Source: Palaemon carinicauda
Taxonomy: Eukaryota > Arthropoda > Malacostraca > Decapoda > Palaemonidae
DNA: 64,000 nucleotides
Direction: 5' to 3'
Assembly: GCF_036898095.1 (NCBI RefSeq)
Contig: NC_090735.1
Location: 8,206,661-8,270,660 of the forward strand
Both the position numbers and the translations under genes were made by a program. Under the pieces are notes generated by a model. That model saw only the letters and a list, made by a program, of their open reading frames with translations. It was not told the origin of the DNA and did no database searches. Positions 12,110 through 26,400 of this stretch are shown piece after piece; position 1 is the first letter of the stretch, and each line of letters begins with the position of its first letter.

Positions 12110-12674
12110 ACAAACAATGAGTGTTTCCCCAGGACATGAAACTGAAATTAAAAGAAGGATAAGCATGGGATGAAGAGCTTTTGGTAAATAAATTGAGATT
12201 ATGAAAATCAAAATGGTACTTTCTCTGAAAAGACAAGTGTTTGATTAGATGATCAAACCTGTATTAACTTATGGATCAGAAACCTGGAGCCTTACTAAAG
12301 TCTTAGAACATAAGTTTGATACAACTAAAAGAGCTGTTGAAAGAATAGTGATGGGAATAACACTAAGAGACAGAAAAAGAGCAACTTGGATGCAAGAACA
12401 AACTAATGTAGAGGATATTTTAACAAGAAAAAGAAATGAACAAGGGCAGGCCATATAATGAGAATGACTGATGATAGATGGACATTAAGAATAACAGAAT
12501 GGATCCCTAGAGATGGCCAATGAATCAGGGCAAGGATAAAAAGATGATGGATTGTCGAACTAAGAGAATTTGCAGGTATAGACCGGCATGGAAAGACCAT
12601 AAACAGACATGATTGGAAGAACATGTCTGAGGCCTTTGTCCTGCAGTGGACTACTTACGGCTGATGATGATAAA
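12110..12674 (+). pseudogene. LINE 3' end (RTE-like endonuclease-RT C-terminus)
   Basis: Plus-strand frames give the C-terminal third of an RTE-type protein. LTYGSETW lies near 12265-12290. Then come RMTDDRW, TEWIPRDGQ and a KTINR..WKNMSEAFVLQW-like end near 12590-12645, with a TGATGATGA 3' tail. Several frameshifts and stops break it. The upstream endonuclease and palm domains are missing, so it is a 5'-truncated, inactive copy. Confidence 0.8.
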
Positions 12675-12687
12675 TATAAATGTATTC

Positions 12688-13412
12688 AATGCCCAGACTG
12701 AGTAGTGCAACACTTGACTCATACTTTCTAGGTCCTTGGATTGTTGCTCCTGGCCTCCCTCCATTCAGTCCACTCAACTGTCAATGGGTATCACTGTCTG
12801 TTGGTATATAAGTAAATACAAAAACTATATAAAAATATAATAAGTGCCCAGAAAGAGTAGTGCAACACTTGACTCATACTTAACAGGTCCTTGGATTGTT
12901 GCTTATAACCTTCCTCCATCCAGTCCACTCAACTGTCAATGGATATTAGTGTTTGTTGGTATATATGTAAATAGAAAAACTATATAACAATATATTAAGT
13001 GCCCAGACCGAGGAATGTAACACTTGACTCACACTTTCTAGGTCCTTGGATCATTGCTCCTAGCCTTCCTGCATCCAGTCCACTCTACTGTCAATGGGTA
13101 TCGGTGTTTGTTGGTATATATGTAAATACAAAAACTATATAAGAATACATTAAGTCCCAGACCGAGTAGTGCAACACTTGACTTCACTTTCTAGGTCCTT
13201 GGATTGTTGCTCCTCGCCTTCCTCCATCCAGTCCACTTAACTGTCAATAGGTACCAGTGTCTGTTGGTATATAAGTAAATAAAAAAACTATACAAAAATA
13301 TTTTAAATGCCCCGACCGGGTAGTGCAACACTTGACTCGCTTTCTAAGTCCTTGGATTGTTGCTCCTGGCCTCTCTTAACCCAGTCCACTTAACTGTCAG
13401 TGGGTACGAGTG
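12688..13412. repeat. 155-bp minisatellite, about 4.7 copies
   Basis: Equivalent points of successive units (the GCCCAGACCGAGTAGTGCAA motif) fall at about 12691, 12846, 13001, 13155 and 13309, giving a period of 154-155 bp. Units also share CACTTGACTC, TAGGTCCTTGGAT, CAGTCCACT and TGTTGGTATATA. The fifth is incomplete. The array begins within about 15 bp of the 3' tail of the preceding LINE. Confidence 0.95.
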
Positions 13413-14207
13413 GTTAGTAGAAATAATTACCACATGCACCACTTTTAAGATTGACTTTGTGAGCAGTATTGAAGGGTCCTTTCCCCATCCCTTCCAGCCC
13501 TAGCTACAATGCCTTCTGCCATTAACATGCACATGTTCTCTTTGCTTACCAAATTTCAGATTTTTTTCTTCCCCAAAATATATTTCTGATTTAAAGATAG
13601 GTCTATCAGACAACCCTATGGATCTAGAAATTAGAATCAATACTCTAATTATAATTTGAATTATCTTATATGCTTACTCATAGCGCATTATGGATACTTT
13701 GTTAAATACGATAACGAGATTAGCAAAGAATTGCTTTAGAAATAATTCTTGACTTGGATTTCATAGGATAATTAAACATTTGATAGAGGGATGGACAAAT
13801 TTACTATACTGCATACGGTCATTCCAATCATTCACATAGGTACAACAAATACTGAGACTTGATTACATTGAATTAACATTTGACAATAAACACAAATGAA
13901 ATTATATCTATCCATACAATGAAGTATAAAAAACTCTTCTTGAAATAAAGAATAATTATCTATCATGGAGCATTCTGCTCACAAAAAAATGATCAAATAT
14001 TATGCTTTAGAAAAATAAAAATATAAAGAAATGTTTAAAGCAGAACATTCTATGCATTACATTATTATGAATTTAAATTTTTAATTTTCTTGGTCTCAAT
14101 TACTGTTCTCTATTATACTCACATGATAGTTTTGTTTGAAAACAACATAGTCACACATAAATATAGAAAAATACAATGTAAAATAAAAGAATAAAAAAAT
14201 AATTTCA
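13413..14207. other. Spacer between convergent genes
   Basis: AT-rich, no gene seen. The 3' UTR of cyclin C probably extends into its right part; a minus-strand AATAAA lies at 14208-14213, only 25 bases after the stop codon. Confidence 0.45.
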
Positions 14208-14237
14208 TTTATTTTCCTCTACTTCACAATCTTTTAA

Positions 14238-14443
14238 TCACCGAGGTACTGCTTGGGTATTTGGCTTGGGCATTTTCTGCAGAAGAGCCTGAATTTCTTT
14301 GCGCTCTTCATAGTTCTTCCAGAGTTCATAAAGGTTCAAGATGTACCTTGTAATCTCCATAATTCTATCTAAGTCAGTATTCAGCTCAGCAAACCATTGC
14401 TTGCAGTCTTTCTGATGAACCACACACGCCATATTAATGCAAG
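14238..14443 (-). CDS. CycC: Cyclin C coding exon 6 (C-terminal, with stop)
   Basis: Acceptor AG at 14445-14444 follows a TTTTATTTTTACAG tract. The exon codes from the Ala-Cys after PPYEIAL through MACVV, KQWFAELN, ITRYILNLYELW and KMPKP to TGA at 14240-14238. It covers the second cyclin fold's last helices and the short C-terminal tail. Confidence 0.95.
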
Positions 14444-17400
14444 CTGTAAAAATAAAAATAGTGTGCATCAGAGGTGAACGGTGACGGAAATATTTCAAGT
14501 AAAAAAGAAATTTCAAGCCAAATAAAAACATTAAAATAACCCTGGATATATTAAGAATATACTTCCTACTATACAAACCTTCATCAAAAGCAATATATGT
14601 AATGAAGACCACCTAATAACTACCATAATTGCCATGACAGCAAACTGCCCAATTACAAGCGTTGAAATAAATGCTGTTCAACTCATTTCTTTCCTTCACA
14701 AAAATCTGTTGGCTGGCTTTGTAGGTAAGATATTCTTCTACAAACTAGGAAAATCAAAATCATTTCTAAAATGTACTGGTCTTTTGAGTACAAAATTTCC
14801 ACCATTTTCTAAAAATTACGAAGAATAAAAGAAGCATACAAAATATCAACTACTCTTAGATTGGACCAATATGACAATAAAGTTACATCATGATGTTTAC
14901 TAAACCAAATTGAGCAATAATATTAACCTCCTGTCCTAACCTTTAACAGGAAAGTCTTTGGAGACCACACAGCACTCTAACCCAAAAATATTGACAATGT
15001 AGTTAATCAGGCAATAAACAGAACTGCAAGACTAAGACAACTCAGGATAAATAATAAGAATTAACAGCTGTGCTATGGACTACCGCAAGGTAATAGTAAC
15101 TTTTCACACATGAAATTACTAAAATCCCACTTGGCGAGCACGCACAGGGGTGCTAGTCTCTAATCTGAAACTAGGAACTGCTCATTTCTGAGCTGAAGCA
15201 TCGCAAACAAACGTGCGAACACAAGTTAGAGCACATGTAGGTGGTTCGCAAGTTGCCTTCCGTGTGTTGAAAGAAGGGCGCTTGTGCTTGGATGGCAGTG
15301 AACCAGGCAAAGTTAGCTTGTCTGTGAATGTTTCCTGCCATTGCTCACAAACAACAAAACCAGCCCACGCTTCCTAGGGAGAACGTGTTTGAGGCAAGAT
15401 CCTGAAGGGCTAGTGAATTTTGCTTCAAGAGAGATAGACTATCCACAGGTGGTGGGTACTGCCACTTAGCTAGGGGGAAGCAACTTGGTCCTCCTGGCCC
15501 GAAGGTTTTCTGGGGATTAAATAGACATCACTCTTGCTCGATTAATTGATTGATTGATTTGAAGTTTTCTGGCATCCTGACATCTAAGGTCATTGACGCC
15601 GAAATCTCGAATGTCTGCAGGAGGAGGGCAAATGAGCAGTCAGCGTGGAGAGTACGAGGCACCGTAGAAAGAAGTTTGGACTTCGACCTCACGGAAGACA
15701 CTAAGGGAGAAGAATCCCTTTTAGCCTTCTTCTTCCGCCTCCTACTGTACCGCTCCCACTGGGAGGATAGCCACTTCCGAAACTCGTCGCAGGGAGAAGT
15801 CTGCGTGCAGGAGTGTTGTCTGCATACAAGGAGAAGTCAGTAAGGATCCATTTCCACAATGGGCATGAATGTGCTGGTATGCCAGGCCAAACTCTCACAG
15901 TTGCAATCCTCAAAAGACCAGACACACCTGCAAAGAGAAAAAGAGAGAATGATTAAGTTTTATGGCCAGGTAAGATTCTAAGAGTTAACGGGAGAGTGAG
16001 ACAGCAAGTCTTCACTCTACCAAGCCAAAAACAAAAATGACATACAGTATATCCCTGAGTGAGTGAATGAGTGAGCAAGGTGGCCTGTCTACCCTCTGCT
16101 ACCCACCATAACTAGCAGAGGCTCGCTGACGTCTCGCGTAAAAGTTTATGGCTAGATTCTGGCTACGTTGAAAATATATATCCATAGTAAAGAGCGAATG
16201 GTTTGTATTTGTGTAAGAACAAAACAATGTCCATAGATGCTAAGCTGTTTGGAATCGTATAAGCTATGTCCGAGACTTGAAGGAAAACATGGAAAAATGG
16301 TGACTTGTTATAACACAATCTTACAAAAGGTTTTATGAAATTCCCGAGTTTATAATATGAGCAAGACGCTGTACTGTATTTGATGAAAAAGTAAACCAAA
16401 TTGCACAAAAACTGCCTAACTAATTGAATTAGCATAAAAATTTGTAATTTCCTAAGCTGTATAATCAAGAACTGCAAACCTAAAACTATAAATTATCATT
16501 TATCGGCATTTCCAGTACACTTTGATATGCAATTAAAATCGATAGTAAAATAACATGAGAGAAAAGTATTGGAAATAAAACTACAGTATTTAATATTGAA
16601 TGATGAAATGACAGTTTAAGCATTAATTGTTTCTTTTGGAAAATAAAAAAGATAAATCAGAAGTTTGCCTTAATCATCAAATCCAGAAAGCTTAGACGAG
16701 TATGTCTATCAACTTAACAAATGAAAATAATGAAAAAGATTGATATTCGCTTTTTTAATTTCTCAATACGATAAAATATGTGAATATTACATGTATTATG
16801 ATCATCTTCTTCTTCTTTGTCTACATCTTTTCCCACTTCTATGTGGGGTCGATGTTTCTGGTCAGCTTTCTCCATTTACCTCTGTCCCACACCTCATCAC
16901 CGGTTAACCCCTTTAATTGAAGGTCATCCTTGATACAGTCCACCCACCTTCGCTTTGGTCTCCCTTTCCTTCTTGTCCCCTGTACAATACCTCCATTTCC
17001 ATTACTCTCCTCCCAATATTATTATTAGATACAATCAAGTGAAACATGTTTTATCAAAATCTTGTTTATACCAAATACAGCCATTTATCAGTTCAAAATT
17101 GCCGCACGTTATGTGGTAGACTCCTAAACAAACGAACAGTTGTATTTGATATAAGAACAATATTTTGATAACACTGATGTTTCACTTAACTGTATTTAAT
17201 AATGATGCATATAATATTCACATACTAGTATCGTATTAAGAAATAAAAACAGCGAATAAGTAATCTTTTCCATTGTTTTCATTATAAAGTTGATGGACAT
17301 TGTTGTCCATGCTTTTTGGATCAGCTGAATAAGGCAAACTTCCAAAAGATCATTTTTATCCCCTCCACAAGAAAAAAACAATTAATGCTTGAACTATCAC

Positions 17401-20400
17401 TTTATCATACTATGGTAAATAGTTTTATTAATAATACTTTTCTAATATTTTATTTGCTCTTGAGTCTAATGGTATATCAAATTTAAAATTTTGACTTGCT
17501 AGTGGGTTTCACACCCAAGGTACAGCACTTGCTTTTATTCTTCATTTTCAAATTAATCCTCTTTGTGTTTGGATTGTAATTATTCTATTCTGTGAAGATA
17601 CAAGTCATTTCGAGCGGTAATTTAAAAATGTAAGATTTATTTTTAGAAATGAATATTATAGAGTACAGAATGTTTTTATTTTGTGAATTATAATTAGTAG
17701 ACTGTTGGTTTGGTTACCTGTTTCATACGACTTACTACATTTCTTAATACTACAGTATTGTTTATCCTTTATTTTAGGGGGACACTACTGTACTGAAAAT
17801 ATCGCTGTGGCATATTGATTTTTAATTTTTGCTACTCATAGAAACAAAGCACTTTCTAAACCATCGTTATTTTGTTACTATTACCTTACCTAATGTTAAT
17901 AAAAACAAATTTATTCTAGTATTCTATTTCATTGTATATTAGGCCTTTTATTGGGAAACAAGTGAACTTTGGTGAGTTTGTAGGAACGTATCTCAATGTT
18001 TATAATCGAAGTCAATGGGAAAATGCACTTCGTCGAAATAATTTTTGCTTAACGAACGTTTCTTTATGAACAGAACTCATTCGTATGACGGGACATTGGT
18101 GTATAAGGTTATTGTAACCACTTACCTAGGGCTATCTCATAAGGAGGGAAGAGCAAGCATACATCTGTTCGAAGTGAGTCATTCACAATCCGCCAGGCTA
18201 GCTGTAAAACTTCCCCTTCTAGACCAAGATCTTGCATGTATATGACAAGTGGTCTGTTAAGAAAAAAAAATGATATCAAATTTTTTAACATGAGTCATAC
18301 ACAGAATATTTATTTTTATTCATTTAAGAATAAGAAAGTTGTGTACGAGAAAATGATTGTATCAACTGTGATGTATGGAAGTGGAGTTGTGGAGAATGAA
18401 AGTGAAGGAGAGACAGAAAATGAATGTGTCTGAGATGAAGCGTGTGAGGAGCATGGTCGGTACATCTCGGTTGGATAGGGTTAGGAACAAAGTAGTAAAG
18501 GTGAGAATGGGTGTAAGAAATGGAATTCGGCAACCTTCACTTAAATGCCACTCAGGCATTACTGCATAGGTAAAATAAGATTATTTGGAGTATGAATGTA
18601 TTATCTTTATATACATGGGCATAGTAAACTCACCAAAACACAATAATAGAAATATTGTACAATACTAACCTGTAAGGTTGATAGACTATTAAGCAACAAT
18701 CCAAGCTTTCCAAAAGGTAAAATTCACACTCTAAAATGTGAGTTGTGCGATAAGGAAATTCCGAATTGTAAGCATAAGCAAATTTGTTTTTAACTGAAAA
18801 GAAAACAAACAAATATCAATATCAATACATAGGACACTGAACATTTCCATCCTAGATATACTTATTCTACCCTTCAAAATGTTAAACCCAAATAATTTTT
18901 ACTCTGTAAATATAAAACTTATTACTGAATAATATTCAAAGAACACTGATGGAAAGATGATACTGTAATTTCTATTTGACAAACCATTTGTATGGCACAA
19001 GTAATCCAGCTACAATGTGATATAGAGGTTCCAAAGAGAAGAGGAAGTCATTTGTCTACATACTACCCTTTCTTATATACTATTCATTACGTAATATGAA
19101 TTAAGTCTGCAGATGCAGCAATCCATAAAATTAATGGGTTGCTATACCACAAAATAATAGATATGGATGTATTTAGCCACTAGATACAAACTGTTATACT
19201 TCATATACAAAACACTGAACAGATTTTACTGAAGGTGAAGTGGCACTACTCCTAAGAGGGAGGATTTTCTGTTAATCACCAAAGTATAGAGAAAGAGCCA
19301 TTAAAGTTGATAGGTAAAACATGAAGGTAGCTATCTTGGGAAAGAATATGCAAGTGAAGAGGGATTATCAAGCTAGCTATCTTAGGAAAAACAAAGGTAG
19401 TGGAGAGGAGTTTTGCAAACCCCTTGTATTATCATTATTGTTATTACTTGTTAAGCTACAACCCTAGTTGGAAAAGCAGGAAACTATAAGCTCAAGGGTT
19501 CCAACAGGGGAAATAGCCCAGTGAGGAAAGGAAATAAGGAAACTGATAGAACAGTGTGCCTGAGTGTATCCTCAAGCAAAATAACACAATCTGAAGACAG
19601 TGGAAGGCCACAGTGCAGAGGGTTATGGCACTACTCAAGACTAAAGAATAATGGTTTGTTTTGGAGTGTCCTTCTCCTAGAAGAACTGCTTACCATAGCT
19701 AAAAGTCTCTCTTCTACCCTTACCAAGTGGAAAGTAGCCACTGAACAATAACAGAGCACTAGTTAACCATCAGGGGTCAGCCTTAAGGCCATTTTTATTT
19801 GTAGGTCTTGGATGTGTTGAGTGAAGGGATCAGAAATAAAGAGTTGTGGGAGTTGCTATATGTAGATAGTTTGGTGATTACTACTGAACAAGAGGAAGAA
19901 TTACAGACAAAGGTAGTAGAGTGGCAAGAGACTTTGGAAAGGGGTAGTTTTTCGGTGAATGTGGATAAGACTGAAGCCATGGTTAGCAGTAAGGAAGGTA
20001 GGGACAGGATAGCCATACATGAAACTAGAGGAGCAGTTATAAAACAGGTAGAAAAATTTAGATACTTAGGTTCTACTACAAATCAGGAGGGAGGATGTCA
20101 GGCTGAAGCTGGGAATAGGATAGAAGCAGCATGGGGAAAGTGGAGTTGATGATATCTTGAATGGGAGCACTTTATTTCTAGCTATATCTAGACTGTCTAC
20201 TAATGTTTATATCCAAAAACCATAAGGTTGAAGAGATTTTGGGTGCAACTCAAAATATCTAGATGCCTTACTAGGTTTGCAGTCTGGTAGGCTGAAGAAT
20301 TAGGCAGTTTTTTCAACCTAAACCAATACCAAACAATAGAAGACTTTCGGTAAAGGCCTAAAGGTAATTCTTCAGCGTAAACAAGGAAGCTTGGGATAGG

Positions 20401-23400
20401 CAACGTTATAAAGGCTCCAGTGGCCAAACTGACACCAATATGGTGTATAAAATCTAAAATCTTTAATTAGCTTGGGGTTTGTCAAACATAACAAATTTTT
20501 CAAAAAATTAAAGCTTTGTACAGTATAACTTTAAAAATAGTTTTGCGGTCTGGCCCCGATGTATGGAACCAAACTTTTAAAAGATTCAGAGCATCATGAC
20601 ATTTTACTTTTAAGGCTTTCAAGTAAGGAATCCTTGTCAGCCTACAATCAAATATCAATCCTAAAAATCTAACTTCACTTACACATGGGATCCGTTGACC
20701 TTTGATGTACTGTACATATCCAGGTCCTAAAAATCTAGCTTCATTTATACATGGGATCCATTGACCTTTGATGTACATATCCAGGTCTGGATGCACTACC
20801 CGAATACGACAGAAAAGGACGACAACAGTTTTGCTTGTCGAAAACTTAAATCCATTCATATCAGCCAACTGAATAATTTTTTCAATTGAGAATTGTCATT
20901 TTCCCTCAACTTGTAATTGTAGTTCCAACAAATGATATGGAGCGATCATCTATTAAGTGTTGATATCGCATTAATGGCTAATGTAAATAAGGTTACACTT
21001 AGCACACTACCTTGGGGTACTCCTCTTTCCTGACATTTCCTCTCTGACAAAGTTTCACCCACTCTAATTTGAAAAAAAAATCTATGTGAAACAAATGATT
21101 GAATAAAATATGGTAGCTCGCCTTTCAATACCAAACTATGAATGGTTTTGAATATACTATATCTCCATGCAGTATCATTTGCCTTTTCAAGGTAAAAAAA
21201 GACTGTTACATGGTGCTGTTTGGAAGCAAAGGCTTCACAAATAGAGGACATCAGTTGTTGAGTGCATTTTTCTGAATCCACATTGGATAGGTGATAAAAT
21301 GTTTCCTCTCTAAATATCACATCAGTCTTGCATTGACCATCTTCCCCATGACCTTACATGCACAAAATATCAATGCAATTTGTTGATAGTTTGCAGCTAA
21401 AAACTAATCCTTACTGGGTTCTAAAAACGCTAAAATAATGGCTAGTTCCCAAACACTTTGATAACTATGATCATGTCACATTCTGTAAACAATGCTTAAA
21501 ATAAATAACTTAGTATTAATAGGTAGATGTTTAATCATTGTATATGGAATTCCAGAGGCTGTATCATTGTAATTAGCAAGTGCGGATTCAAATTCTCTTT
21601 CAGTAAAAGGAGAATTGTAAGTTTCCCCTTTTCTGTTGCAAAATTTATCATTTTCTGGTCTTCAATGCTACTATACTGGTGACCAGGAGCTGCTTCCCAT
21701 TTATCACATTTATTATTATTATTATTGTTATTATTGTTATTATTATTATTATTATCATTATCACTATTATGTCTCCCGTAACAGCGAGGGCATAACAACA
21801 ATTAAAATAGCGCCAACGTATCTCTACGTGTTGTAAAAGGCGACTAAAAGGGACGGGATGAGGGGACTGGGAATACCCTCTCCTGTATAGTTACTTCCTG
21901 CGAGATATCAAATAAGAGGAGCTGGGGGGAGAGTGACTGCTCCCCACACTCTAGTTCTGGGGTGGATGTAGTATGAGAGAGAGTAAAAGATGTGAATTGG
22001 AAGTATATTTTGGAACAGAAGGATGGATATATTGACCTTGTGTGAGGGAAAGATAAAAGGGAAGGGTGAAGTGATATTTGGTGAAGTGACAAGTAGAGTG
22101 TCTGGGATTGATAGGGGAAGAGCAAGAGAGGGTGTGGCCTTATTTCTGAGTGAATGGATGACAGGTAAAGTAGTTGAATGAAAGGTGTCATCTAGGTTAA
22201 TGTGGATAAAGGCTAGGTTAGGTAGCGAGTGTTGGGCTTTTGTCAGTGTGTATGGGCCAGGTTGAGAGATAGGTAAAGAAGAGCAAAATTAATTTTGGAA
22301 TGAATTAATTAAGTGTATAAAAGGACTGAGTAGAAGGAATCATGTACTGTAGTAATGATGGGTGACTTAAATGCCAGAGTGGGTGCTGAAGAGGTAGAAG
22401 GTCTTATTGGGAAGTAGGGCATACCAGGTGAAAATGAGAGATGAGAGACTGGTAGATGTGTGTTGAACAAGAGCTGGTGATAAGTTGTAGTTTTTTTCAT
22501 AAAAGAAAGATAATAACAAGTATACAAGGGTAAGAGTGGCAAATGAAAGAGTAGGAGAAAGGGCATTAACAGGTTATGTGTTGATAACAAGAAGGATGTC
22601 TGATAACGTTTTAGTTGAAGAAAAATTAGTTTTAGCAAAATAGTGGGGAAACAGAATGGGGGGATGTAAAAGGGAGGTAATGAAAGTTGAAGATTGTAAA
22701 AAACCTGAGGTAAAAAGTGTATATCAAGAAATGTTGGAAGTGGCATATGACAGGGTGAAAGTGAGAGAAACTGGTGATCCAGAGGAGGAGGGGAAGTTAG
22801 TCAAAGAAAATTTAGTTGGGATTAAAAGTGATATGTGTGGCAAGAGGATTGTTGGAGGCAGCATGAGGAAGGGTAGTGAATGGTGGATTGAAGGATTGAA
22901 GATGAAAGCAGAAGAGAAAAAGAGGGCATTTGAAGAATGGATGCAGTGTAATAGTGTAGATAAGTATGAAAGATATAGAGAAAAATATGGAAGTAAAATG
23001 TAAGGTAGCTAAGGCAAAGAGGGCGGCCGACTGGAGGTGGGGTCAGGAATTTGGTCATTCATATGAAGTGAATAAGAAGTTTTGGAAAAAAGTGAAGAGA
23101 TTAAAGAAGGGTGGACTGAGAAATGAAGAGACAGTGAAAGATGAAAATGGAAGGTTCTTGAAAGGAGAGGACGCAAGGAAAAGGAGGGCTGAATATTTTG
23201 AAAGGTTGCTGAATATTGAGGATAATCGGGAGGCAGATATAATTCCTGTTGCAGGTGCTGAGGTGCCAGTGATGAGAGATGAGAATGAGAGAGAGAGAGA
23301 GAGAGAGATTATAAGAGGGGAAGTGAAGAGAGCACTAGATGAAACAAGAGGAAAAAAGCACCTGGTATGGATGGTGTGAGGGCTGAGTGTACTTGAATGG

Positions 23401-26400
23401 ACCCAGTGAACTGGGTGTAAGCGTGTATTGTTCCATTATACAAATATAAGGGAGATGTGCGAAGATGTGCATGAGTGTTGTTATTCAAGGGGTATTATTT
23501 TGCTACAGTGTGGTTAGAAAATAGTACGGTAGAATACTAATTAACAGGATTAAGGATAAAACAGAGGATGTAATCTCAGATGTACAGAGTGGTTTCAGAA
23601 GAGGTAGGGGATGTATGTGTCAGTTTTTTACAGCTAAGCAGATATGCGAGAAATATTAAGCAAAAGGTAAGGAGGCGTATGTTGCCTTTAAGGATCCTAT
23701 GTAAAGGACAAAAGTTTGTATTTGTACCAGAACAAAGCTCCAATTATAAACAGTAATAAAAAATCCAAAGATAACTTACCTACAGTTTGACATGTGGAGA
23801 TTAATCTACTGTTAGAAATTACACCAAACTCTTCTACCTTCGAGCTCAAGAAAACACTTGTTGGGGCTAACAGAAGAGGATCAATACATTTTAAAGAGTT
23901 CCTGGCATAAAATCTCTTTAAAAACGTAGTTGCTGTTGCAATAACTTGCTGTCTTAGCTTTAGGGTTTCACCCAGTTGTTGAATAACTGTAAAGAAAATA
24001 TACATTACTGTATAATAAACATTTAAATCTACAAGTACACTTTTGTACCAAAAATATAAAGGATATATTTACAAAATACAAAATTTCTTAAAAGTAAATT
24101 TGTATTGTTCCTACTATATAAAAGTGAGTCCTTTTATAGAGGGATGATCTCAGTGAAGCTGGAATGACTGTTGAAATTTAACAAGGTATTTGTAACTACC
24201 GGTCGTTGGCTGGTAAGCCCACCTACCCGTCATTAAGGGGCACGACTCAACCCCATTAAAACAGTTATTTTGGGGTTACTTCAAACTCCTGCTACTACTA
24301 TTTGGTTTCTCAGTCTATTTTTTATTCATTTAAAAACTATTTGAAAGAGAATTTTATGCTCTAAAAGCTGTATGTTGGAAATTATATTAGATTATATTTT
24401 ATTTTGTGTGTACCATTTTATCAATGTATTGAAGTCACTTTCAAAAGTGACCATTTCTTTACATAGAAGTTGACTGCTTTTTTATACTTATGTATAGAAT
24501 GTAGGCTATAAAATTCCATATCTTTTGATGCTTGAATGACCAAAATTAATCAATATTAAAAAAAAGTAATAGCACTTTTTTTTTTATAAATTTAATGTTT
24601 TGAGAAATTGGCCTTGTTTATTATTTGTAGAAAATGGTTGAATATACTTTCCTATGTATAAACTTGGGCTTTTAGTGGTAAATTTCTTCAACACTGGAGA
24701 TCATAAACATAATAATCATTTGTTCCGTAACCGAAATACAAACCACGCTATTTACAAAGGGTTTACTTTTAGCGCAGCTGAAATGACGAGCCAATAGTTT
24801 TTAACGAGGGTTAATTACCCCCGCGCTAGTTAGCGGGGGGGTGGGGAAGGGTAGCTTGCTACCCCTCCCCCCTCCACACACCGGTGACTTGCTCCACTTC
24901 ACTTTTGGCTCGGCGGTGATCAGACGTGTCTGTTCATCGCCTTCGCTGACAGCCTTTAATTTTCTTCTTTTTCTTTACAGCTTGTGTGATTGGTTGGAAG
25001 TTGACCTTCAGTTATTTTCTTTTATTTAATATGCGGACATGCCCTGGAGTTGCCGGCCGTCCTTGTGGGACTTTCATGTCGGACGTGAGTACGGATCCTC
25101 ACACCCTCTGCCCTCAATGTCGGGGCCGACGGTGCGACCAGGATAACATGTGCCGTGAGTGTAGGGAGTGGTCTGCCTCCCAGTGGGAGAGGTTTGGCCG
25201 TCGGCGTAAGAAGAAGTCTAAGAGAGACCGTTCTCCTCCGGGGTTAGCCTTGAAGGAGGAAGGTTCTCGGGACTCTTCTTCCGCCGCCCAAACCTCCTCC
25301 GAAGCTCCCCCTCGTCCGTCTCCTAAGGAGAGTCGTCCGAGTGGGAGCGCAGGCCCTTGTTCTGTTTCCCTACCTTCGGTGGGGGGAGAGGGCGTCGCCT
25401 CCCATAGCGAGGCGGTTCCCCCTCCTCCTCCGGGGGAGGTTATTGATAATAATACTTTATCCAGTGATGATATGTTGCAGATTTGGTCGTCCCTGGGGCT
25501 TAAGGGCTTGCCCTCCAGGGTCGCTCTTATTGACCTTGTCTCGTTGGGGGCCGCTGTTAAACAGTCGCCGGTGGTAGCGGAGGTAGACCCTCTGTCTATT
25601 GTCGACGTCGTGGTGACAGAGGCCTCCGACGTGGCTGGGCCTTCCGACGCAGGTGCTGTTGCTGGTGATGGTGCTCTAGGCTCTCCTCCCCCTTCCGTGC
25701 ATCCTTCGAAGGGGGAAGTGAGTCCTTCGGTCTCGACTGCTGCCCAGCTTCCTTCTGAGGGAAGTGTTTTGAAGGAGACTCCCCTTCGGAGGACCGATGG
25801 TCCCGACGATCTCCCCCGAGGCCGCCTCCGCCGTAAGGCTCACCGCCCTCTACGCCACAAGGGCCTCCCTTCCCCTTACAGGGGGACTAAGAGGCGCCTT
25901 TTTGGGTCTTCGTCCTCCGGGGGGGACTCTCCTCGTCAGCCTCAACCGACTACTCCGCCCTCCTTGAACCTCTCTGCGGACCGCTCTCCATCTCCTGCCG
26001 GATCTTCGCCTTCTGGAGAACTCGTCACCCGACGGGCAACGGTCCCTTCGGGGCTAAGGGATTCTTCCCTTACGCGAGCAGGGCCAGCGCACAAGCGCTC
26101 TCCTGCTCGCCAGCGATCTCCTGCTCGTCGACGATCTCCTGCTCGCCAAGACTCTCCTGCTCGCCGACGCTCACCTGCTCGTTGGCTCTCTCCTGATGTT
26201 TGCCCCCCTCGCCAGCGCTCTCCTGCTCGTCAGCTCTCTTCCGAGCGTCAGCGCTCATTTGAGGACCATCGCCCTGCGGTCTCTGACCACCCTTTAGTTC
26301 CTGCTGAACTCCCTGCTCACCATCGTGTGTCAGAAACACATGTTCGCCAACGCGCCAGCGATCTTCCCGTTCCTGCTCGTGAACCTATCCTCTCACAGGA

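Noticed and set aside
14238..14612. 124-aa stand-alone protein
   Set aside because: Only 14238-14443 is coding; the upstream part lies beyond a 3' splice site and is intron 5 of cyclin C.
24986..25030. Upstream extension of DIRS-1 ORF1
   Set aside because: The frame is open but begins with GTG; the first ATG is 25031, and an acceptor-like site lies at 24980.
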